Of a DNA stretch of 37,923 nucleotides, positions 1 through 7,810 are shown piece by piece (positions within the stretch are counted from its first letter, which is position 1; every line of letters starts with the position of its first letter). The stretch lies in NCBI GenBank assembly GCA_024644805.1, contig JAHEHC010000005.1, forward strand, positions 1 through 37,923. Reading direction: 5' to 3'. Source of the DNA: Flavobacterium sp. (GTDB taxonomy: Bacteria > Bacteroidota > Bacteroidia > Flavobacteriales > Flavobacteriaceae). Below the pieces are notes generated by a model. The model made no database searches and was not told the origin of the DNA. It saw only the letters and a program-made list of their open reading frames with translations. A program made the position numbers and the translations under genes.

Positions 1-167
1 AAAATGAATACTGGTTATTGCAAACCATAGAATCTACATTGAAAAGACAATTCTTCAACGATCCGAAAGTTAAAGATGAATTGGAAAAACAGCTTGAGCT
101 GTTGAATGAGAATAAGACCAGTCCATTTGAAGCAGCTAATCAATTGCTCAATTTAAAGAAAAGCTAA
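1..167 (+). CDS. meaB: C-terminal end of MeaB-like methylmalonyl-CoA mutase G-protein chaperone (partial)
   Basis: An open frame enters from the left edge (first full codon at 3) and stops with TAA at 165-167, giving 54 residues. It is helical and charged: a YWLLQTIE stretch, then FFNDPKVKDELEK and a final NKTSPFEAANQLLNL. This resembles the C-terminal helices of the MeaB/ArgK family, which ends in a similar 'TP..AA..LL' helix. MeaB is a P-loop GTPase that protects and reloads the adenosylcobalamin-dependent methylmalonyl-CoA mutase. The GTPase core lies outside the window, so the call rests on the tail only. The stop overlaps that of the convergent PAP2 gene by four bases. An icmF gene, with its own built-in G domain, lies at 29067-32519. 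Confidence 0.6.
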   Translation, partial: NEYWLLQTIESTLKRQFFNDPKVKDELEKQLELLNENKTSPFEAANQLLNLKKS

Positions 168-697
168 AAAGTAAAGGTAAATCCTATCAAATGATCGCCA
201 TTCGAACCTGAATAGGTTAGTTCCATGTGTTCCTGCAGATACGGTGTGGTAAACAGATAACTGCTTCCTACCCCAATAATGGCTCCTGCAATTACATCCC
301 AACCATCGTGTTTATTGGACTTAAGCCTCGTAAATGCGGTAAAGCCAGCCAATGCATATGCAGGTATACTGTATTTGAATCCATATCTAAAATGGACAAA
401 TGATGCACTTTGAAAGGTGGTTGAAGTATGACCTGAAGGAAATGAGTTTTCATTACTGCCATCGGGTCTGGTCTTATTCACAGTTAACTTTAAACCGTAG
501 GTCATGGCCTCATTCAGTAATAATCCTTTTATAAATTGCCAACTTCCATCACCATCACCAACTATAAATGTGGTGGTTAGTGTGGCAACCGGCAGTGTAA
601 AGAGAATTACATCTCCGCTGGTTTCCAAGGCTTTCTTTTGAGCTCCTGAATTAAAATAAATAAAAAAGAGAATTACTAGGAGAACGACCCTTTTCAT
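164..697 (-). CDS. PAP2-family phosphatase, secreted or membrane-anchored
   Basis: This 177-residue protein carries the three type 2 phosphatidic acid phosphatase motifs. Numbered from an alternative upstream ATG at 712 they are K75-x6-R82-P83, P92-S-G-H95, and R129-x5-H135-x3-D139. The two histidines and the aspartate are the usual catalytic set for removing phosphate from lipid phosphates or isoprenyl pyrophosphates. I chose the ATG at 697 because it gives a conventional signal peptide (MKRVVLLVILFFIYF, then a small residue before Q), whereas the start at 712 only adds MILLK. The protein has fewer hydrophobic segments than typical six-helix PAP2 enzymes, so it may be mainly periplasmic. The substrate is unknown. 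Its stop overlaps the convergent meaB-like gene. Confidence 0.85.
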   Translation of the reverse strand: MKRVVLLVILFFIYFNSGAQKKALETSGDVILFTLPVATLTTTFIVGDGDGSWQFIKGLLLNEAMTYGLKLTVNKTRPDGSNENSFPSGHTSTTFQSASFVHFRYGFKYSIPAYALAGFTAFTRLKSNKHDGWDVIAGAIIGVGSSYLFTTPYLQEHMELTYSGSNGDHLIGFTFTF

Positions 698-728
698 TTT
701 CAGGAGTATCATAAAACCACTTTTTTAA

Positions 729-1667
729 TTAGAACGTTTCTTTAAACCATTTAACCTGGGCCTCAATACCCTCGGTTAAGCTGGTTCTCGGATCATATCC
801 CAGGATTCTTCTGGCCTTATCGATATTGGCCTTGGTCCTGTTCTGATCTCCCGGTCGTGCCGGATGCTCTTCAATTTCTATTTTCTTCTGAAGTACGGTT
901 TCGACCGTTTCGATTCCAATGGCCGTTGAATTCTCTTCTTCAGTACCCAAATTGAAGATCTCGCCATTGCATTCTTCTTCTTTGCCTATCACACTCATGA
1001 TCCCATCAATGATATCCTGAACATAGGTGAAGCTTCTAAGGTGTTTCTCGCTTCCTTTATACAGAGGGAAGTGTTTGTCATTCAATCCGCAGTCAATGAG
1101 TCGGGTATACAGTTTATCGGGACGCTCTCTTGGGCCATAGACCGAATACAAACGCAAGGATGTGCCCTTCAAAAGATTCCTTCTGGAATAGGCGAGAACC
1201 AATTGTTCTGCTGCCAGTTTGGTCACACCATACCAGGAAGCAGGAAAAGGTGCCTGATCCTCTCTTAAAGTTGCCTCCAGACCATAGATGGACGAGGTAG
1301 CAATGTTCACAAAATAGGGTTTCTTATTCAAGGATTCGATGGCATCCAATATACGTTGGGTTCCTATTACATTGTTGGTATGGTAATCCTCGAAAGTACA
1401 GACAGATGAAATCCCCGGTTGGGCAGCGAAATGAAAAATATGATCTACTTCTTCTGTGATGACCTCTGCAAGATCGTTGTATCTCAGATCGATATCCAAT
1501 ACCTTGATTCCCTTTTTCAGCAAGGCCAACTCATTCAACTTCTTGAGTGAAAGATCGTAATAGGGAGAGTAATTATCGATTCCAATTACCTCAATTCCGT
1601 TTTCCATAAGTCGTTCGGCCATATGGGATCCTATAAATCCTGCTGCTCCGGTTACAATTGCTTTCAT
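729..1667 (-). CDS. NAD-dependent sugar-nucleotide epimerase/dehydratase (UDP-glucuronate/UDP-glucose 4-epimerase type)
   Basis: This 312-residue extended short-chain dehydrogenase has an N-terminal Rossmann motif GAAGFIGS (7-14), a conserved ATSSIYG region with S125/S126, and the catalytic pair Y146-xxx-K150 in WYGVTK. The C-terminal half has the family's substrate-domain features (SVYGPRERPDK, LRSFTYVQDI, IFNLG, RPGDQNRT). The closest subgroup by eye is UDP-glucuronate 4-epimerase-like, but UDP-GlcNAc or UDP-Glc epimerase activity cannot be excluded. It would supply a UDP-sugar for surface glycan or lipid modification, matching the divergent GT2/LAB_N/GT39 genes. The ATG at 1667 fits the Rossmann start, with a TATTTTTG promoter element about 20 bases upstream. 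Confidence 0.88.
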   Translation of the reverse strand: MKAIVTGAAGFIGSHMAERLMENGIEVIGIDNYSPYYDLSLKKLNELALLKKGIKVLDIDLRYNDLAEVITEEVDHIFHFAAQPGISSVCTFEDYHTNNVIGTQRILDAIESLNKKPYFVNIATSSIYGLEATLREDQAPFPASWYGVTKLAAEQLVLAYSRRNLLKGTSLRLYSVYGPRERPDKLYTRLIDCGLNDKHFPLYKGSEKHLRSFTYVQDIIDGIMSVIGKEEECNGEIFNLGTEEENSTAIGIETVETVLQKKIEIEEHPARPGDQNRTKANIDKARRILGYDPRTSLTEGIEAQVKWFKETF

Positions 1668-1687
1668 TAAGTCTATTTATTTATCAA

Positions 1688-1695
1688 CAAAAATA
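1688..1695 (-). promoter_or_regulatory. Candidate -7 promoter element of the epimerase gene
   Basis: Read on the minus strand the bases are TATTTTTG, an exact match to the Bacteroidota -7 consensus TAnnTTTG, 21-28 bases before the ATG at 1667. I see no clear TTG -33 element, so this is a sequence match only. Confidence 0.4.
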
Positions 1696-1788
1696 ATTAT
1701 TTAGTGACAGTTAACGGAGATTGTTCTTAAAAGATTTATTTCAGTTGAATTAAAAACTCTGTTCGCCATCTAAATAGAGCTCGATCTG

Positions 1789-1817
1789 TTGATTTCTTGA
1801 AAAAAGGAATACTTTTG
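1789..1817 (+). promoter_or_regulatory. Candidate promoter of the GT2-LAB_N-GT39 operon
   Basis: TTG at 1789-1791, an 18-base spacer and TACTTTTG at 1810-1817 match the Bacteroidota pattern TTTG-N17-23-TAnnTTTG. The GT2 ATG follows at 1837, giving a predicted leader of roughly 12-15 bases. Confidence 0.6.
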
Positions 1818-1836
1818 CATAAATACAATTTCAAAA

Positions 1837-2547
1837 ATGTACGAGTTTACCATAGTCGTCCCGGTTTATAATGAGGAGGAGAACCTGGATCGGGTTGAAA
1901 AAGAGTTGCTTTCCTATATGGAAATAGCCAGTAAAAAGACCTGTATCCTATTTGTAAATGATGGCTCAACCGATAAGAGTCAGATCTTATTGGAGGACAT
2001 GTGTAAACGGAATGAAGGATTCAACTATATCGTATTCAAAGAGAATCGTGGGCTTAGTGCTGCCATAAAAGCTGGATTTGACCATGTTAACACTACCTAT
2101 CTGGGCTATATCGATTCCGACCTGCAAACCGACCCAAAGGATTTCAACCTGTTGTTGGAAAAGATCGGTGAGTACGATCTGGTTACGGGAGTGCGCTCCA
2201 ACCGAAAGGATTCCTTTGTGAAGAACATGTCATCAAAGATCGCCAATGGAATTCGACGCGCCTTCACCCATGATGGCATGGATGACACAGGCTGTCCGCT
2301 AAAGGTGATCAAAACCGAAAAGGCAAAAAGAATTCCCATGTTCAAAGGTTTACACCGATTCCTTCCAGCTATGATATTGCTTCAGAATGGTAGCATTATT
2401 CAAATCCCGGTAAAGCATTTTCCCAGAATTGCAGGAAAAGCCAAATTTGGACTTTGGAACCGACTGTTGGGGCCCTTATCAGATTGTTTTGCCTACTTAT
2501 GGATGAAACGAAAATACATCAACTACGAAGTTAAAGACAAAGGGTGA
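1837..2547 (+). CDS. Family 2 glycosyltransferase (dolichyl/undecaprenyl-phosphate sugar transferase-like)
   Basis: This 236-residue GT-A fold protein has the nucleotide-binding start VVPVYNEEENL (7-17), FVNDGSTDKS (39-48), ENRGLSAAIKAG (69-80) and the metal-binding D93-S-D95 in YIDSDLQTDP. That layout is typical of the DPM1/ArnC/FlmF group, which moves a sugar from a nucleotide donor to a polyprenyl phosphate. It lacks the two C-terminal membrane helices of ArnC/GtrB, so it is probably peripheral. It is the first gene of a tightly coupled trio: its TGA (2545-2547) overlaps the GTG start of the next gene as GTGA. A polyprenyl-phosphate sugar made here would be the natural donor for the GT39 enzyme two genes downstream. 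The exact sugar is unknown. Confidence 0.88.
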   Translation: MYEFTIVVPVYNEEENLDRVEKELLSYMEIASKKTCILFVNDGSTDKSQILLEDMCKRNEGFNYIVFKENRGLSAAIKAGFDHVNTTYLGYIDSDLQTDPKDFNLLLEKIGEYDLVTGVRSNRKDSFVKNMSSKIANGIRRAFTHDGMDDTGCPLKVIKTEKAKRIPMFKGLHRFLPAMILLQNGSIIQIPVKHFPRIAGKAKFGLWNRLLGPLSDCFAYLWMKRKYINYEVKDKG

Positions 2548-3173
2548 GTGATTGGATCGTATATACTATAGGTTTTACCGCTCAGATCCTTTTTTCAGGA
2601 AGACTGTTGGTACAATGGATCCTTTCAGAAAAAAGCAAAAGGGTCATTACCCCATCGCTCTTCTGGAAGCTTAGCTTATTGGCATCATTTCTTCTTTTTG
2701 TATATGGCTATCTGAGAGACGATTTCGCCATTATGCTGGGGCAATCATTGACTTATTTTATCTATATCAGGAATCTCCATCTTCAAGGAGAATGGCAAAG
2801 AACTCCGGTATGGATCAGAATATTTTTAATCATCTTTCCCATACTGATCGTGATCTATGCCTACAATAATGGTGAATATGACATCTACAAATTGTTCAAT
2901 AATGAGGATATCCCAATGTGGTTATTGATCCTGGGGGTTGTTGCACAGATCATCTTTACATTCAGATTCATCTATCAGTGGCTCTATTCTGAAAAAACAA
3001 AGATCTCACAGCTCCCCATCGGGTTTTGGAGATTAAGTGTACTGGGAGCTTCACTGATTCTCACCTACGCTATATTCAGACTGGATCCGGTATTGTTCAT
3101 CGGGCATGGAGCCGGTCTGATCATCTATATCAGGAATATATTTATTTGGAGAAAACAGGAACATGAACATTAA
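2544..3173 (+). CDS. Membrane protein with two tandem lipid A biosynthesis N-terminal (LAB_N) domains
   Basis: The 209 residues consist of two homologous halves of about 70 residues joined by a short linker. Both halves carry the same skeleton: AQI.F..R...QW..SEK, then a P, FW.LS..., AS, a Y, R.D, a G, and finally IYIRN. This is the LAB_N domain, named from the N-terminus of some LpxB proteins and also found alone. Each half has about three hydrophobic helices, giving a small multi-pass inner-membrane protein. The role of LAB_N is not well defined; association with lipid A and GT-C genes suggests handling of lipid-linked sugars. The start is GTG at 2544 overlapping the GT2 stop, and its own end overlaps the next start (3163) by 11 bases, so translational coupling is likely. 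Confidence 0.88.
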   Translation: MSDWIVYTIGFTAQILFSGRLLVQWILSEKSKRVITPSLFWKLSLLASFLLFVYGYLRDDFAIMLGQSLTYFIYIRNLHLQGEWQRTPVWIRIFLIIFPILIVIYAYNNGEYDIYKLFNNEDIPMWLLILGVVAQIIFTFRFIYQWLYSEKTKISQLPIGFWRLSVLGASLILTYAIFRLDPVLFIGHGAGLIIYIRNIFIWRKQEHEH

Positions 3174-4791
3174 GAACAACCATACGATCATTTTGATCAT
3201 TTCCTGTTTGGCCATTTTCTTTGTCAATCTGGATGCCATGTATGTGAATATCATGGAGGCCAGAAATTTCATAACAGCCAGAGAGATGCTTCACGATGGA
3301 AACTGGATCCTAACCACTCTGAATGGAGAACCTCGATATCAGAAACCACCACTTCCCACATGGATCACTGCTTTCTCGGCCATGCTATTTGGCTTGAAAA
3401 GTCTTATTGGCTTGAGGATCCCGGCCGCTTTGATGGCTACAGTTCTTATAGTCTCCACCTACCGTTTAGGTCACTCCCTGTCTGAGAATAAGACCTTTGC
3501 CCTGATCAGCTCTCTTATCCTATCGACCTCTTTTTACATCATTTTTGCCGGCAGGAACGGACAATGGGATATTTTCACGCATGCCTTTATGATGGTAAGC
3601 ATCTATCAGCTCTATTTATTCTTCACCAGGGGAAACCACCGATATAAATATGCTATCATCGCCTCGATCTTCTTTGGTTTATCCTTTATGAGCAAAGGCC
3701 CGGTATCCTTATATGCCTTATTACTCCCCTTCTTGATCGCCTTTGGTCTTAGCTATAAGTACCATTCTTTAAAAAAACGCATAGTTCCATTGATCCTGTT
3801 TCTTGTACTGGGCTTGATCCTTTCTGGGTGGTGGTATTACTATACCTATATTTTTGATCCTCAGACCGTTTCCGAGATCACCCAAAAAGAAACCGGAAAC
3901 TGGAATAGTTACAATGTTAGGCCATTCTACTATTACTGGAGCTTTTTCACACAAAGTGGAATCTGGACGATCCCGGCATTTGTCGGCCTGCTCTATCCCT
4001 ACTTGAAAAACAGGGTTTCCGATAAGAAAGCCTATACATTTACCTTTCTGTGGACCATCCTTTCGGTGATATTATTATCGATCATTCCGGAGAAAAAATC
4101 ACGATATCTGTTGCCGGTTTTGATCCCATTGGCTCTGAACACCGGTTTTTATATTGAATATTTATTCAACCATTTCAAAACGATCCGAGATAAAAGAGAA
4201 ACCATTCCGATCTATTTTAATTTTGGACTCATTGCATTGATCGGAATTGTATTTCCAATAGGTGGCTTTCTTTATCTGGGTGATAATTTAAGTGGAAATT
4301 GGTTCTGGTTCACCCTATTATCGATCACTCTCTTCGGAACTGGAGTTTATATGATTACCATGCTATTCAAAAAGAGGATCGAGATCGTTTTCTATTGTAC
4401 CATCCTGTTTATTGCTTCGATCATGGTATTAGGAATGCCCATGGCCAAAACTTTTTCGAACAACCCTGAATATAAGAGTCTGAATGAGCTCCATGCTTGG
4501 CAGGATGAAACACAGCTTAAGGTATATGAATACAGAGGATTCACGCCTGAAATGATCTGGGCCTATGGAAAGTCCATACCAATGATCGAAAAAAATGGAA
4601 AGGTCAGTGTTCCACCTGAAGACACCTTTGCAGTGCTGATCTCCGAAGAGAATCTCAAGCCTTTTAAAAGAACCTTTGAAGGATATACCATTGAGAAGAT
4701 CACTCGATACGACATGAATCCAAAAGGAAAGGAAAGTCGTTCCCATCGTCCACGGTTATGGAGGGATCTTTACCTGGTCAGTAAGCCTTAA
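3163..4791 (+). CDS. ArnT/PMT-like GT-C glycosyltransferase (GT39/GT83 type), lipid modification
   Basis: This 542-residue polytopic membrane protein has an N-terminal helix followed by a periplasmic loop with the acidic catalytic region YVNIMEARNF (E32 the likely conserved acid) and the family signature ending NGEPRYQKPPLPTW (54-67). About ten hydrophobic helices follow, then a soluble C-terminal domain from about residue 430. These are marks of the dolichyl-phosphate-mannose-mannosyltransferase/ArnT superfamily, which takes a sugar from a polyprenyl-phosphate donor on the periplasmic face and places it on lipid A phosphate or protein. With the GT2 and LAB_N genes in the same operon, transfer to lipid A or a related glycolipid is the best inference. 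Protein O-mannosylation is the alternative. Its stop overlaps the convergent PAP2 gene. Confidence 0.87.
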   Translation: MNIKNNHTIILIISCLAIFFVNLDAMYVNIMEARNFITAREMLHDGNWILTTLNGEPRYQKPPLPTWITAFSAMLFGLKSLIGLRIPAALMATVLIVSTYRLGHSLSENKTFALISSLILSTSFYIIFAGRNGQWDIFTHAFMMVSIYQLYLFFTRGNHRYKYAIIASIFFGLSFMSKGPVSLYALLLPFLIAFGLSYKYHSLKKRIVPLILFLVLGLILSGWWYYYTYIFDPQTVSEITQKETGNWNSYNVRPFYYYWSFFTQSGIWTIPAFVGLLYPYLKNRVSDKKAYTFTFLWTILSVILLSIIPEKKSRYLLPVLIPLALNTGFYIEYLFNHFKTIRDKRETIPIYFNFGLIALIGIVFPIGGFLYLGDNLSGNWFWFTLLSITLFGTGVYMITMLFKKRIEIVFYCTILFIASIMVLGMPMAKTFSNNPEYKSLNELHAWQDETQLKVYEYRGFTPEMIWAYGKSIPMIEKNGKVSVPPEDTFAVLISEENLKPFKRTFEGYTIEKITRYDMNPKGKESRSHRPRLWRDLYLVSKP

Positions 4792-5351
4792 TTCAATTTA
4801 TTTATCGCCTTCTTCTGGATCAGGTAGAACAGCCATCCGAAGAATCCTCCAACGATCATACCGGTCAATACATCCAACGGGTAATGAACTCCAACGTATA
4901 TTCTGCTATAACCGATCATAAAGGCCCAGAACAGTAATATGAATGACAGATAGTAGTATTTATGCTTCAAGGTCAGCCCAATGAATACAGCCGTGGCCAT
5001 AGAACTCACGGCATGTCCAGAAAAATAGCCATATCTGCCACATCCATCCGCAACGAAACGCATCAAGGTCTTTAGGTTCTCTTCTCCACAGGGCCTTGGT
5101 CTTTGTAGTGTGTGTTTTACAAAATAAGATAGTTGATCGGTTGCCGTGATCATCAATGCAGCACAAAAAATAATAATAAGTAGTCCTTTTGTGCCCAGGT
5201 TCTTATAGACCAGATACAGCAACACAATATAAAGTGGAATGGATGAGAACTTATTGGTTACGAAAAGCCACAATCCATCCCAAGTCTCATTTCCGAGGTT
5301 ATTCAGAAAAAGGAACAGATCGGTGTCGTATTTCAACAATTCTTCAATCAT
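4788..5351 (-). CDS. Integral membrane PAP2-family lipid phosphatase
   Basis: This 187-residue six-helix protein carries all PAP2 motifs: K79-x6-R86-P87 (KHTLQRPRP), F110-S-G-H113, and R150-x5-H156-x3-D160 (SRIYVGVHYPLD). The family includes undecaprenyl-pyrophosphate phosphatases and the lipid A 1-phosphatase LpxE. I chose ATG at 5351 (MIEELLKYDTDLFLFLN) over an in-frame ATG at 5378: the upstream gene's TGA sits 3-8 bases inside this start (ATGATTGA), a GAAG precedes it, and related proteins begin at this point. Position next to lipid-glycosylation genes suggests dephosphorylation of lipid A or recycling of the isoprenyl carrier; the sequence alone cannot decide. Probably cotranscribed with the small gene upstream. 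Confidence 0.9.
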   Translation of the reverse strand: MIEELLKYDTDLFLFLNNLGNETWDGLWLFVTNKFSSIPLYIVLLYLVYKNLGTKGLLIIIFCAALMITATDQLSYFVKHTLQRPRPCGEENLKTLMRFVADGCGRYGYFSGHAVSSMATAVFIGLTLKHKYYYLSFILLFWAFMIGYSRIYVGVHYPLDVLTGMIVGGFFGWLFYLIQKKAINKLN

Positions 5352-5580
5352 CTTCGTAACGGGCCACTTCCCTATCATAGAATTCAGAGGCTTCCTTGAT
5401 CATATTCTGAGTCTCAGTCTCCAGTTCCTTCTGATCCTGTGCATCGAAATCCTCCAGCCATTCTATCTCATCATTCTGCAGATCTATAATACATCTGGGA
5501 AATTCGGTATGAATTATAAAAATAGTATCCGGGTAATCGGTATTATCTCCTAACAGGAATTTTGGGAAGATCATTATCAA
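5344..5580 (-). CDS. Small acidic conserved hypothetical protein
   Basis: This encodes 78 residues without signal peptide or membrane segment. The N-terminal half looks like beta strands (MIMIFPKFLLG, TIFIIHTEFPRCIIDL). The second half is strongly acidic and helical (EIEWLEDFDAQDQKELETE), ending EDD. I recognise no domain, though short acidic proteins of this shape occur next to PAP2 genes in Flavobacteriaceae as far as I recall. The evidence that it is real is its coupling to the next gene: its TGA (5346-5344) overlaps the PAP2 ATG (5351) in an ATGATTGA arrangement. No function is proposed. Confidence 0.7.
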   Translation of the reverse strand: MIMIFPKFLLGDNTDYPDTIFIIHTEFPRCIIDLQNDEIEWLEDFDAQDQKELETETQNMIKEASEFYDREVARYEDD

Positions 5581-5662
5581 TCAATTTATTTAGTAAAACA
5601 AATCTACAAATTAAATATTGAGCAGGAACAAAGGGGCTCATTTTCCACTTTCAGTACCCTGT

Positions 5663-7090
5663 TCATTCTGTCACTGTAGTCTCATTTTCCACTATCAATC
5701 TCTTAGACAGGTAGGCAAATCGAAGCATGAGCATAATAGCACAGGAGGTGAGTCCTGCTAAAAGACCGATCCATATACCTGAAATTCCATATTCGGTATG
5801 CATACTCAGATAATAGGAGACCGGGAAACCGATCAGCCAGTACCCAATAAAGGTGATCAAGGTGGGTATCTTAACATCCTGCATCCCCCTCAAAGCCCCA
5901 AGAACGACCACTTGCAAGGTATCGGATATCTGAAAAACAGCAGCTATCAATAATAATTTGGATGCCATAGACCACACCTCATAATTATCGGTGAATTTAG
6001 TTGGATCGTTATAATCCAGATAGATCTTTGGCAAACTGGTATTGAAAATAAAGAACAATATTCCAAATACAATGGCAAAGCAGGTCGCCAACATGAAGAT
6101 CGAAAATGCAATTCTACGCAATTCGTTGAACCGTTTCAATCCTTTTTGATTTCCAATTCGGATCATAGCAGCCACACTAAGTCCTATCGCAACCATAAAT
6201 GTCATGGATGACAGGTTCAGTGCGATCTGATTGGCGGCCTGTGGATTTTTACCCAGTATACCGGATAGCCATATAGCAGCAGTGAATATGGCAACTTCAA
6301 AGAACATCTGCATGGCCGAAGGGAATCCCAGTCCAATGATCTTATTCATCATTTTTTTAGAAAGTTTGAATTGCTTGATATTCAAAACATAATCTCTTGT
6401 TCGATAGTGCTGAGATAACAGATACCATAGATAGATTAGCATGATGATCCTGGAGGCCAATGTGCCAATTGCAGCACCAACGATACCCAGTTGTGGCATA
6501 CCAAACTTACCAAAGATAAATATATAGTTGAGGATCACGTTCACTACATTGGCTATCAGGGTGGCATACATCGGATACCTGGTTATGGACATCCCATCAC
6601 TGAATTGCTTGAAGGCCTGAAATATGACCAATGGGATCAGCGAAGCTGCAACAAGATTCAGATAGGGAATTGCCAGTTCCACCACTTCCTCAGGTTGATC
6701 CATATAATGCAATATGGGCTCGGCGGTAAATACGCCTAAGAACAATATGACCCCCAAAAAGGTACATAAAAAGAGTCCGTGTTTAAAGGATTCCTTTCCT
6801 TTCTCAAAATTCCCTTCGCCATCAGCCTCTGCAATCAATGGTGTGATCGCTGTTGAAAACCCAATTCCCAACGACATCGCTATGAACATAAAACTATTTC
6901 CAAGGGAAACAGCTGCGAGTTCTGCGGTTCCCAACTGTCCAACCATGATGTTATCGACAAAAGCCACTAAGGTGTGCCCCAACATACCCAGTATCACCGG
7001 GGTCGCCAGGGTAATATTGTATTTGAACTCTTTAGTATATTGAGATAGCAGCACAGTTAAAGAAAATAGGAATGCTAAGTTAAAAAACAC
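5663..7090 (-). CDS. MATE family multidrug/Na+ antiporter
   Basis: About twelve hydrophobic helices in 475 residues, with MATE hallmarks in the first bundle: PVILGMLGHTLVAFVDNIMVGQLGTAELAAVSLGNS and later FSTAITPLIAEADGEGN. The two-fold related halves are visible, the second beginning near FPSAMQMFFEVAIF. MATE proteins export cationic drugs or metabolites using Na+ or H+ gradients. The start is uncertain. Homologues generally begin just before SQYTKEFKYN, so the GTG at 7054 (VLLSQYTKEF) may be the true start and the first twelve residues an over-extension. It is the only gene in its transcription unit; the downstream small gene is 82 bases away. The substrate cannot be read from the sequence. 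Confidence 0.92.
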   Translation of the reverse strand: MFFNLAFLFSLTVLLSQYTKEFKYNITLATPVILGMLGHTLVAFVDNIMVGQLGTAELAAVSLGNSFMFIAMSLGIGFSTAITPLIAEADGEGNFEKGKESFKHGLFLCTFLGVILFLGVFTAEPILHYMDQPEEVVELAIPYLNLVAASLIPLVIFQAFKQFSDGMSITRYPMYATLIANVVNVILNYIFIFGKFGMPQLGIVGAAIGTLASRIIMLIYLWYLLSQHYRTRDYVLNIKQFKLSKKMMNKIIGLGFPSAMQMFFEVAIFTAAIWLSGILGKNPQAANQIALNLSSMTFMVAIGLSVAAMIRIGNQKGLKRFNELRRIAFSIFMLATCFAIVFGILFFIFNTSLPKIYLDYNDPTKFTDNYEVWSMASKLLLIAAVFQISDTLQVVVLGALRGMQDVKIPTLITFIGYWLIGFPVSYYLSMHTEYGISGIWIGLLAGLTSCAIMLMLRFAYLSKRLIVENETTVTE

Positions 7091-7203
7091 ATTTACTTAA
7101 TACCGTTAATCTTTATTATATTTAGTTAAAATTAAAGTAGGTTCGATCTGATATTTTTTAACTTTTGTTAAGTGCTATATCAATAAAACCAATAATAGTC
7201 GCC

Positions 7204-7264
7204 TTGAGCGCAGTCGAAAGGTATTTAAAGTAATGCAATCTTAGAAGGTTTCGACTGCGCTCAA
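7204..7264. repeat. Inverted repeat of the common TTGAGCGCAGTCGAAA element
   Basis: The arms 7204-7219 (TTGAGCGCAGTCGAAA) and 7249-7264 (TTTCGACTGCGCTCAA) are perfect 16-base complements separated by 29 AT-rich bases. They lie in the 252-base gap between the divergent MATE and DUF1801 genes. The motif is familiar to me as an intergenic repeat in Bacteroidota genomes. No run of Ts follows either arm, so it is not a standard terminator. Confidence 0.8.
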
Positions 7265-7342
7265 CCTGACATCAATTGTAAACCAGCTGATAACCTGATT
7301 CAACAATATAATTAATGTCGAACTACACTAAAATTATATAAC

Positions 7343-7810
7343 ATGAAATACCAGGCCAAAACGCCAGAGGAATATATATCGCAGATCCCTGAAGAAAGAA
7401 AGGAGCCTTTCAGAAAACTAAGAAAGGCTATAAAGGCCAACATCCCAAAAGGATTTGAGGAAGTCATCGGATATGGCATGCCCGGATTTGTTGTTCCCCA
7501 TTCGATCTATCCGGACGGGTATCATTGCGACCCAAAGACTCCCCTGCCATTTGTAAACATAGCCTCTCAAAAGAACTTCATTGCAGTTTATCATTCAGGC
7601 ATCTATGCCGATCCTGATCTTCTATCCTGGTTCACAGCTGAATACCCAAAGCACGTTACGACCAAACTGGATATGGGAAAAAGCTGCATTCGTTTTAAAA
7701 AGATGGATCAGATCCCCTTTGAATTGATCGGTGAACTCATGACCAAAATGACAGTGGACGATTGGATAGATACCTATGAGAAGACCATTAAGAATAAGAA
7801 AAGAAATTGA
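7343..7810 (+). CDS. DUF1801 (YdhG-like) domain protein
   Basis: A cytoplasmic protein of 155 residues. The N-terminus (TPEEYISQIPEERKEPFRKLRKAIKANIPKGFEEVIGYGMPGF) and the following PLPFVNIASQKNFIAVYHSG, then DMGKSCIRFKKMDQIPFELIGELM, match the DUF1801/YdhG fold: an alpha-beta domain related to frataxin-like proteins and often annotated 'iron chaperone' by similarity. The biochemical role of most members is unproven. It stands alone, with the divergent MATE gene upstream and the 7TM-AraC regulator convergent downstream. The ATG at 7343 is the first in frame with the domain. The C-terminus is lysine-rich (TIKNKKRN). Confidence 0.85.
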   Translation: MKYQAKTPEEYISQIPEERKEPFRKLRKAIKANIPKGFEEVIGYGMPGFVVPHSIYPDGYHCDPKTPLPFVNIASQKNFIAVYHSGIYADPDLLSWFTAEYPKHVTTKLDMGKSCIRFKKMDQIPFELIGELMTKMTVDDWIDTYEKTIKNKKRN

